NCBI GenBank assembly: GCA_021799405.1
Contig: JAJZAL010000146.1
Coordinates: 1 to 13,300 of the forward strand
Length of the DNA stretch: 13,300 bases
Reading direction: 5' to 3'
Source: Acidobacteriota bacterium
Lineage (GTDB): Bacteria > Acidobacteriota > Terriglobia > Terriglobales > Acidobacteriaceae
The notes under the pieces were generated by a model that was given only the letters and a program-made list of their open reading frames with translations, made no database searches and was not told the DNA's origin. Positions 7,441-13,300 of this stretch are shown in pieces. A program made the translations under genes and the position numbers. The stretch's first letter is position 1, and each line of letters begins with the position of its first letter.

Positions 7441-7545
7441 TTAGAATACAGCCACCTTTGCTGCCTGAGGGGAAAGTGCTTTGATGCGGCCGTCGCCGTT
7501 TCGTGCTGAAAAGAGATGCTGGAGGTGGATTGATTCTTCTGTCAT
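7441..7545 (-). CDS. Possible 34-residue small ORF between mreD and mrdA
   Basis: A short frame, MTEESIHLQHLFSARNGDGR onward, ending in AKVAVF. Its ATG at 7545 has AAAAGG seven bases upstream, better placed than the ribosome binding sites of several neighbours, and its stop lies 12 bases before the mrdA ATG. It has no signal peptide, membrane helix or known motif. Only about half of its codons end in G or C, fewer than in the flanking genes, which argues against long-term coding selection. It may be a leader peptide that couples translation into mrdA, or chance. Confidence 0.22.
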   Translation of the reverse strand: MTEESIHLQHLFSARNGDGRIKALSPQAAKVAVF

Positions 7546-7559
7546 TCCAGCACCTTTTA

Positions 7560-8081
7560 TCATTCTCTGACTTGCAGACGGTTGAGCAGCGGAAAGAGCA
7601 CAGCGGCAATCACCGAGTTCCCGATGGCAAGAAAGAGTTCCGTCTGCCATTGCCAGGCAAAATCGAGTCCCAGCAGGACCCGGTAAATGAAGATACAGAT
7701 TGCGCTGGACAGCAATGAAAGCAGAAAGTTAAGCACCAGCCGAATAATGTGGTTTTCCACGTCAATGCGCACGCCTACTGAGGCGGCCAGGAAGCCCACC
7801 ACCGTCTTGGCGATACCGTTGACGCCGATGGCGTGGTGGGAAAGCGCATCTTCAAAGATGCCGAGGACCGCGCCCATCAGCGTGCCTTGAATTGGGCTGC
7901 GCCGTCCCAGCGCGAAGTAGACCGTAATCACAAAGGGCAGGTCGAACCAATCAAAGTTACCGAGTATGCGAGGGAGCCATGCCTGCAGCACCAGCGCCGT
8001 CAGCGGCACAAACACGTAGATCAGGATCGGATAACGGCGAATCTCTAAATCGCGGCGGAAGTCCGCGCCGAGCAGGGACAT
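7560..8081 (-). CDS. mreD: Rod shape-determining protein MreD
   Basis: Small integral membrane protein of the elongasome that works with MreC and MreB. Its 173 residues are close to the 162 of E. coli MreD. Five or six hydrophobic segments are visible, roughly at 18-37, 47-60, 65-80, 88-104, 110-134 and 148-168. The stretch RRSPIQGTLMGAVLGIFEDA (60-79) matches the conserved G-x-x-x-G-F/L-x-x-D region of the family. MreD varies a lot in sequence, so the call rests on topology, this motif and position directly after mreC. The start lies 2 bp after the mreC stop, and its GGAGGA ribosome binding site lies inside the end of mreC, so the two are probably translationally coupled. Confidence 0.92.
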   Translation of the reverse strand: MSLLGADFRRDLEIRRYPILIYVFVPLTALVLQAWLPRILGNFDWFDLPFVITVYFALGRRSPIQGTLMGAVLGIFEDALSHHAIGVNGIAKTVVGFLAASVGVRIDVENHIIRLVLNFLLSLLSSAICIFIYRVLLGLDFAWQWQTELFLAIGNSVIAAVLFPLLNRLQVRE

Positions 8082-8083
8082 GG

Positions 8084-9313
8084 CTATGGATTCCTCCGCG
8101 GCGAACGTTGCGGGCTGGGCTGCGTGGGAACCGCTGGACTCTGCTTTGTCTGACCGGGGCTCTGCGCCCTGGGAGTCGCGGACCCAGCCGGAGCCGGTTG
8201 GTCACTTCCCTGATCCGTCACGGACGAGGGAGAAAACTGATCGGGATGCAGGGGCTGCGGCGGCTGGGCCATGGGATTCGGAGGAGAGGTGTCGTTTAAG
8301 GGCTGTTGATCGGGTGGCACATTTGGCTCGACGAGGTTGGGCAGACGCTCGGCCGTGATTTGTGCGGCTTTCTGTTGTTCCGCAATGGCCGCGGCCTGCG
8401 CTCCGTCGAGTGCCTGACTCGTGTCCAGGTCGCGCTGCCCCTGCGGCGGGAAGCGCGGCTCGGTCGAGGTGATGACCAGCACCTCATCCAGGCGGTTGAG
8501 ATGGGCAGCCGGCTTCACGATCACATCAACAAACGAGTCCTGCTCCGGATCGGGCACGACCTTTTCGACCACACCCACCGGGAGGCCTCTTGGAAAGACC
8601 ATGTCCCCGCCGGCTGTCAGCACGGGTTCGCCAGGCTTAATCCGCTCATCAGCCGTGATATCCACGACTTCCAGTTGGCCAGCGGCATCGCCACGCAGGA
8701 TGCCTCGAATCCGCGTGGTGGCCAGAATCACCCCCGCGCCACTGGTCTGGTCGTTAATGGCTAGCACCTGGGCGGTGCGAGGAAAGACATCGCGCACCTT
8801 GCCGACGATCCCGTCGGCCGTAATTACGGGCATGTCTCGCCGCAAACCGTCCGCCGATCCCTTGTCGATGTAGAAGACGCGCGATTGCTCGCTGCCACTC
8901 GAGCCGAAGACCTGCGCAGCCAGGGTCTTGTAAATGTACTTCTCCTGAAATCCGAGCAAGGCTTGAAGACGTTGGCCCTGGCGAGCATCTTCAAGCAGTT
9001 CCGCCTGTTCCAGGCGCAGCCGGCTGATGGTTTGCTGCAGTTGCTGATTTTGAGCGCGGACCTGGCGCAAGTCCACGTAATTTTGCCAGAGACCCGCGAT
9101 CCCCATCCTCGTCGCGTGAATCAGTTCCTCAGGCGGCGAAACCAGCGCATTCGCCCATAACCGGATCAGGAGCACGCCCCGGTCGTCCCGGGGATTCAGG
9201 GCATTGTGTCCGGAATCCGTGCGGCGGACTTGGGTGGCCAGGCCGATGATCTGCGCCAACAGGATCACCAGCAGCACCACAATGTTCCGATAGCGGACGA
9301 AGAAGGAATCCAT
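8084..9313 (-). CDS. mreC: Rod shape-determining protein MreC
   Basis: Bitopic inner-membrane protein that links MreB to the periplasmic RodA-PBP2 pair and activates PBP2. It has a membrane helix at about 10-28, a heptad-like coiled coil at about 80-120 (RAQNQQLQQTISRLRLEQAE), then the two beta-barrel domains at about 130-285 with the conserved SADGLRRDMPVITADGIVGK (153-172), RGILRGD (203-209) and GGDMVFPRGLPVGVV (235-249). Residues 286-409 form a long Pro/Gln/Ser-rich tail, probably disordered. This accounts for 409 residues against 367 in E. coli. The start at 9313 gives a sensible N-terminus, but I see no Shine-Dalgarno sequence: the bases before it belong to an inverted-repeat element that ends about 5 bases from the ATG. 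Confidence 0.95.
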   Translation of the reverse strand: MDSFFVRYRNIVVLLVILLAQIIGLATQVRRTDSGHNALNPRDDRGVLLIRLWANALVSPPEELIHATRMGIAGLWQNYVDLRQVRAQNQQLQQTISRLRLEQAELLEDARQGQRLQALLGFQEKYIYKTLAAQVFGSSGSEQSRVFYIDKGSADGLRRDMPVITADGIVGKVRDVFPRTAQVLAINDQTSGAGVILATTRIRGILRGDAAGQLEVVDITADERIKPGEPVLTAGGDMVFPRGLPVGVVEKVVPDPEQDSFVDVIVKPAAHLNRLDEVLVITSTEPRFPPQGQRDLDTSQALDGAQAAAIAEQQKAAQITAERLPNLVEPNVPPDQQPLNDTSPPNPMAQPPQPLHPDQFSPSSVTDQGSDQPAPAGSATPRAQSPGQTKQSPAVPTQPSPQRSPRRNP

Positions 9314-9318
9314 AAAAG

Positions 9319-9520
9319 CCAGAGATCAGGGGTCAGGGGTCAAGGATCAGAAGTCAGGGATCAGAGGGCAGTTGAGAGCATTTGGTCTTTCATCGAGCGC
9401 AGCTGGAAAGCATATGCATTGAACGCTACCGGCAAGTTAACTACCCTCTTTGATCCGCTTCGCGGTCCACCGGGGTCAGACCCTGATCTCTGGTCTCTAT
9501 ACCTGACCCCTGATCCCTGT
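9319..9520. repeat. Facing inverted-repeat arrays filling the mreB-mreC spacer
   Basis: The 207-bp spacer has arrays of degenerate GATCAGG/GGTCAGG units at one end (9319-9367) and their reverse complements at the other (9478-9519). Exact pairs include CCAGAGATCAGGG (9319-9331) with 9481-9493, GATCAGGGGTCAGG (9324-9337) with 9502-9515, and CAGGGATCAG (9355-9364) with 9510-9519. In the mreB-mreC transcript, sequence just past the mreB stop could pair with sequence just before the mreC start, looping out about 110 bases. No ORF or transposase is present. It may be a small dispersed (MITE- or REP-like) element or an expanded simple repeat. Confidence 0.75.
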
Positions 9521-10697
<1,177 letters not shown>

Positions 10698-10767
10698 CTC
10701 GTCTGTTTGCGGAATCTAACCAGGCCATTGCGGGCGTCTGGTCCCGATTTCTGCTTGGGAGATGCGT

Positions 10768-12258
10768 ATGGCTTATCCAACGTACCATAATCTGATTGGC
10801 GGCCAGTGGCTTCCGGCTGCGAGCGGCAAAACCATCCTGAATCTGAATCCGGCCAATCACGCCGACGTGGTGGGCGCCTTTCCCGCTTCGGCTGCGGAAG
10901 ACGTGGCCCACGCGGTGGCTGCTGCCAAAGAGGCTTATGTCACGTGGCGCCTGGTTCCGGCGCCCAAGCGGGCCGAAATTCTGGTACGGGCGGGCGCGCT
11001 TCTGCAGCAACGCAAGGAGCAGTACGCCCGCGATATGACCCGCGAAATGGGCAAGGTGCTGGCCGAGACCCGCGGCGATGTGCAGGAGGCTATCGACGAA
11101 GCCTTCTATGTCGCCGGTGAGGGACGCCGCCTCTTCGGCCATACCACTCCCAGCGAGCTGCCAAACAAGTTTGCCATGAGCGTGCGCATGCCGGTGGGCG
11201 TTGTGGGGCTGATTACTCCGTGGAATTTCCCGATGGCCATCCCAAGCTGGAAGCTGTTCCCCGCACTGGTCGCAGGGAATACCTGCGTCATCAAGCCCGC
11301 CACCGATACGCCGCTCTCGACCTTCAACCTTGTGCAGACGCTCGTGGATGCTGGCCTGCCGCCGGGGGTGGTGAACATTGTCACCGGCCGCGGCTCAACT
11401 GTAGGCGAGTCTCTGGTGGAGCACCCGGACGTGCGCGCCATCAGCTTTACTGGTTCGAGCGCCGTCGGTTCGTTCGTCGGCCAGCGGGCCGCGGCTACCT
11501 TCAAGGCCGTCTCACTCGAAATGGGCGGCAAGAACGCGCAGATCGTGATGAATGACGCCAATCTGGAACTGGCTCTGGACGGTGCGCTGTGGGGAGCCTT
11601 CGGAACCACCGGGCAAAGATGCACCGCCACCAGCCGCATCCTGCTGCAAAAGGGAATTGCGGCGGAATTCACGGCAAAGTTCGTGGAGCGGGCCAAAGCG
11701 CTCAAGGTTGGTGATGGTTTGGATGAGTCAGTTCATGTTGGACCGCAGGTGAACGCGGGCCAGATTGAGACTTCCGCAAAGTATGTCGAGATAGCTCTGG
11801 CCGAGGGGGCCAGGTTACTTGCTGGGGGACATGCACTTACTCAAGGTAGTTATGGGCACGGTTGTTTCTTCGAGCCGACTATCTTTGCTGGAGTAACTCC
11901 CGCGATGCGCATAGCACGGGAAGAGGTTTTTGGTCCGGTTGTCTCGCTGATCGAGTTCGATTCTTTCGAGGAAGCTGTCAGGATTGCTAACTCAATTGAC
12001 TATGGTCTCTCCACGGCGCTCTACACAAAGGATGTGAATCGCGCCTTCACCGCCATCCGCGACCTGGAGGCGGGCATCACTTACATCAATGCGCCGACCA
12101 TTGGCGCCGAGGTGCATCTCCCCTTTGGCGGTGTAAAGCATACCGGCAATGGCCATCGCGAAGGCCTGGGCGCACTGGACTTCTTCACCACATGGAAGGC
12201 GGTGTATGTCGATTACTCGGATAAGTTACAGCGCGCGCAGATTGATAATGCGGAGTAA
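10768..12258 (+). CDS. NAD(P)-dependent aldehyde dehydrogenase
   Basis: Cytosolic oxidoreductase of the ALDH superfamily that oxidises an aldehyde to its acid. I chose the ATG at 10768 (496 residues) over the in-frame ATG at 10762 because GGGAG at 10757-10761 has a normal 6-base gap to the former and none to the latter. Motifs, in this numbering: Asn153 in TPWNFP, the NAD-binding lysine in VIKPA (175-179), the FTGSSAVG loop (227-234), general base Glu251 in LEMGGKN, nucleophile Cys285 in TGQRCTATSR, and EEVFGPV (385-391). All catalytic residues are present and the length is normal. The N-terminus and the C-terminal NAPTIGAEVHLPFGG (441-455) resemble the group with alpha-ketoglutarate semialdehyde dehydrogenases, so the substrate may be a sugar-acid or amino-acid semialdehyde; this is a guess from memory. 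The gene stands alone, so context does not help. Codon use shifts in the stretch 11701-12010. Confidence 0.93.
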   Translation: MAYPTYHNLIGGQWLPAASGKTILNLNPANHADVVGAFPASAAEDVAHAVAAAKEAYVTWRLVPAPKRAEILVRAGALLQQRKEQYARDMTREMGKVLAETRGDVQEAIDEAFYVAGEGRRLFGHTTPSELPNKFAMSVRMPVGVVGLITPWNFPMAIPSWKLFPALVAGNTCVIKPATDTPLSTFNLVQTLVDAGLPPGVVNIVTGRGSTVGESLVEHPDVRAISFTGSSAVGSFVGQRAAATFKAVSLEMGGKNAQIVMNDANLELALDGALWGAFGTTGQRCTATSRILLQKGIAAEFTAKFVERAKALKVGDGLDESVHVGPQVNAGQIETSAKYVEIALAEGARLLAGGHALTQGSYGHGCFFEPTIFAGVTPAMRIAREEVFGPVVSLIEFDSFEEAVRIANSIDYGLSTALYTKDVNRAFTAIRDLEAGITYINAPTIGAEVHLPFGGVKHTGNGHREGLGALDFFTTWKAVYVDYSDKLQRAQIDNAE

Positions 12259-12270
12259 CATGCCGGGCGC

Positions 12271-12305
12271 CCCATCCTTGCGGCGCTTTTTGTCGCAAGA
12301 ATGGG
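12271..12305 (+). terminator. Hairpin after the aldehyde dehydrogenase gene
   Basis: A 12-bp stem with one mismatch (CCCATCCTTGCG with CGCAAGAATGGG) and an 11-base loop that contains five T. It begins 12 bases after the stop codon. No T-run follows the stem on either strand, so it may stop transcription weakly, protect the 3' end, or be a dispersed palindromic repeat; similar stems are, from memory, common between genes in Acidobacteria. Confidence 0.45.
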
Positions 12306-12454
12306 AGCCACGCCCAACTTCCCAAAGAAGCCCGCCATCCACTCCTGCCGAGCACGATTGACTCATCGCAAAACTCACCGGCGACCAGGGCGCGATCCCC
12401 CGAAGTGGTAATCTCCGCAAAACCGGTGATACATCCAGAATCGAAGAAGCAAGT

Positions 12455-12485
12455 TGTCATCCCGGACAGAGTGAGGGATCCGCGG
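12455..12485. repeat. Dispersed-repeat-like intergenic sequence
   Basis: The stretch beginning GTCATCCCGGACAGAG and ending GAGGGATCCGC has the shape of a very common bacterial intergenic repeat (GTCATCC…GAGCG…GAAGGATC type) that yields peptides like HSVRDDN when translated. Inner ATCCC and GGGAT arms can pair. The resemblance is from memory; only one copy is present in the window. Confidence 0.35.
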
Positions 12486-12629
12486 TTGCTCGTTGCTTTT
12501 GGCGGATTCCCCAAAACGCTCAATGTCCACATTGCCGGTCAGCCACTCACAATCCAAGTTCGCTTCGTGACGAGACAGACGATTCTCAGTTTTTCCGACG
12601 GCCGCACAATGTGGCCAACAGCGAGGACA

Positions 12630-13300
12630 TTAGTTCTCGGTAGGTTGGCGATTCATGTGGTCCACGACGATGATCCTCGACGGGATCCTGCTGCTCTGAA
12701 GCCGCAGCCCCAACTGCTCGCGCAGCGCGGTAGATACTGAAGAAGGAAGGTTATCGACATCAATTCCATATTGCTTCCCATATCGCTTCTCCTCGGCCGC
12801 CTCAGCATCTTCAAACGGACGCCAAGTCAATCTGATATTGAACACACCGGAAAGGTGCGTAGCGTCTACCACGGGCCTTCGTAGTACCTCTTCCAGCGCC
12901 CCCGCAAGTTCTGGCATCGATATATTCGTGCCGCCAATCAACCCATGGCCGGAGCTCAACCCATGACCCCGCAGTCGTTCCAGCAGGCCCGAAGGCTTGA
13001 CCAGGACCTTCTTGTCGGTAACCAACTCATAGCCAGACACACTCTGGAACTTCTCGTGCCACTTCAACCCAAATCGTTCGATCAAGAGTGCTTTCATCAT
13101 TTCGGCTGTGGCTTTGCGGTCGACCGAGACGTCAGCTGGTAGCTTTGCATCCAGGTCAAACCTGGATTTATCGAGCCACGAAGGCGCCTTCAGAGCATAA
13201 TCCCTAACAGACAGCCCTATCTCCACCCACTGCCTTAAAGGCATATTCACCATTCGAAATTGCCCCCCAGGTGGACCGCACGAAGACGACGAAAATTCTC
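12630..13300 (-). CDS. TIGR03435-family protein, C-terminal part (runs off right edge)
   Basis: The frame is open from the stop at 12632-12630 to the window edge, giving 222 residues. An ATG at 13253 is present but is not the start: the 15 codons before it (EFSSSSCGPPGGQFR) contain the Cys-Gly-Pro-Pro-Gly-Gly-x-Phe that precedes N-x-P-L-R-Q in this family. Other marks are PLRQWVEIGLSVRDYAL, PSWLDKSRFDLDAK, a D-RKATAEMMKALLIERFGLK-H segment, NISMPELAGALEEVLRRPVVD, a GVFNIRLTW stretch, and the closing IIVVDHMNRQPTEN. The family has no known function; members are usually secreted, about 250-300 residues long, and greatly expanded in soil Acidobacteria such as Solibacter. The missing N-terminus should carry a signal peptide and a segment like FEVASIKP. 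No neighbour suggests a role. Confidence 0.85.
   Translation of the reverse strand, partial: EFSSSSCGPPGGQFRMVNMPLRQWVEIGLSVRDYALKAPSWLDKSRFDLDAKLPADVSVDRKATAEMMKALLIERFGLKWHEKFQSVSGYELVTDKKVLVKPSGLLERLRGHGLSSGHGLIGGTNISMPELAGALEEVLRRPVVDATHLSGVFNIRLTWRPFEDAEAAEEKRYGKQYGIDVDNLPSSVSTALREQLGLRLQSSRIPSRIIVVDHMNRQPTEN

Larger units (their letters stand above)
12259..12629. other. Non-coding gap between the dehydrogenase and the TIGR03435 gene
   Basis: A convergent intergenic region with no supported gene. It contains the hairpin at 12271-12305 just after the dehydrogenase stop, and a stretch at 12455-12485 resembling a common dispersed intergenic repeat. Frames of 60-115 codons on the minus strand cross it, but they read straight through the repeat and the hairpin and show no domain. 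The segment at about 12340-12425 might be a decayed coding remnant, but I cannot show it. Confidence 0.5.

Noticed and set aside
7501..7557. Inverted TGCTGGA/TCCAGCA between mreD and mrdA as a terminator
   Set aside because: Only 7 bp with a loop of over 20 bases and no T-run; mrdA needs transcription from upstream.
10762..10764. ATG at 10762 as the dehydrogenase start
   Set aside because: The GGGAG directly abuts it with no spacing; the ATG two codons later has a normal 6-base gap.
12185..12557. Minus-strand frames of 60-115 codons after the dehydrogenase gene
   Set aside because: They read through the hairpin and a repeat-like sequence and overlap the dehydrogenase end; no domain seen.
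13251..13253. ATG at 13253 as the start of the TIGR03435 protein
   Set aside because: The frame is open to the window edge, and family-typical CGPPGGQF lies upstream of this ATG.

Overview
The window looks like chromosomal DNA from an acidobacterium (phylum Acidobacteriota, probably class Terriglobia). Three things point there: moderately high G+C with G/C-ending codons, the gene order mreB-mreC-mreD-mrdA-rodA-rng, and a TIGR03435-family gene at the right edge, a family known mainly from Acidobacteria. The assignment is an inference from family knowledge and gene order; no search was run.

Layout from left to right: (1) bases 1-303, minus strand, the N-terminus of a secreted protein with a signal peptide and a Ser/Gly tract encoded by a hexanucleotide repeat; it runs off the left edge. 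(2) 561-3740, minus, an RNase E/G-family ribonuclease whose S1 domain is split by about 590 residues of acidic, low-complexity sequence. (3) 3741-4237, a 497-bp gap holding a hairpin after rodA and a possible promoter for the ribonuclease. (4) 4238-10585, minus, the rod-elongation genes in transcription order mreB, mreC, mreD, mrdA (PBP2), rodA. (5) 10586-10767, the divergent spacer between mreB and the next gene, with an 11-bp inverted repeat. (6) 10768-12258, plus, an NAD(P)-dependent aldehyde dehydrogenase. (7) 12259-12629, a 371-bp gap with a strong hairpin and a dispersed-repeat-like stretch. (8) 12630-13300, minus, a TIGR03435-family protein that runs off the right edge.

The central block is the elongasome. 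MreB filaments and the membrane proteins MreC and MreD position and activate the RodA glycosyltransferase and the PBP2 transpeptidase, which insert side-wall peptidoglycan. rodA and mrdA share an ATGA overlap, and mreC and mreD are 2 bp apart, consistent with one transcript. The ribonuclease downstream echoes the E. coli mreBCD-yhdE-rng order. Here a hairpin and a 497-bp gap suggest it may be transcribed separately.

I found no CRISPR array, tRNA, rRNA, transposase or phage gene, and no clear new multi-gene system. The points most worth a second look are the disordered insertion in the ribonuclease with its duplicated LPGESL motif, the inverted-repeat element pressed against the mreC start codon, the possible Cys/Cys/His/Cys metal site in PBP2, the codon-use patch inside the aldehyde dehydrogenase gene, and the shared TTTGAGGTAAA motif in the mreB/dehydrogenase spacer.
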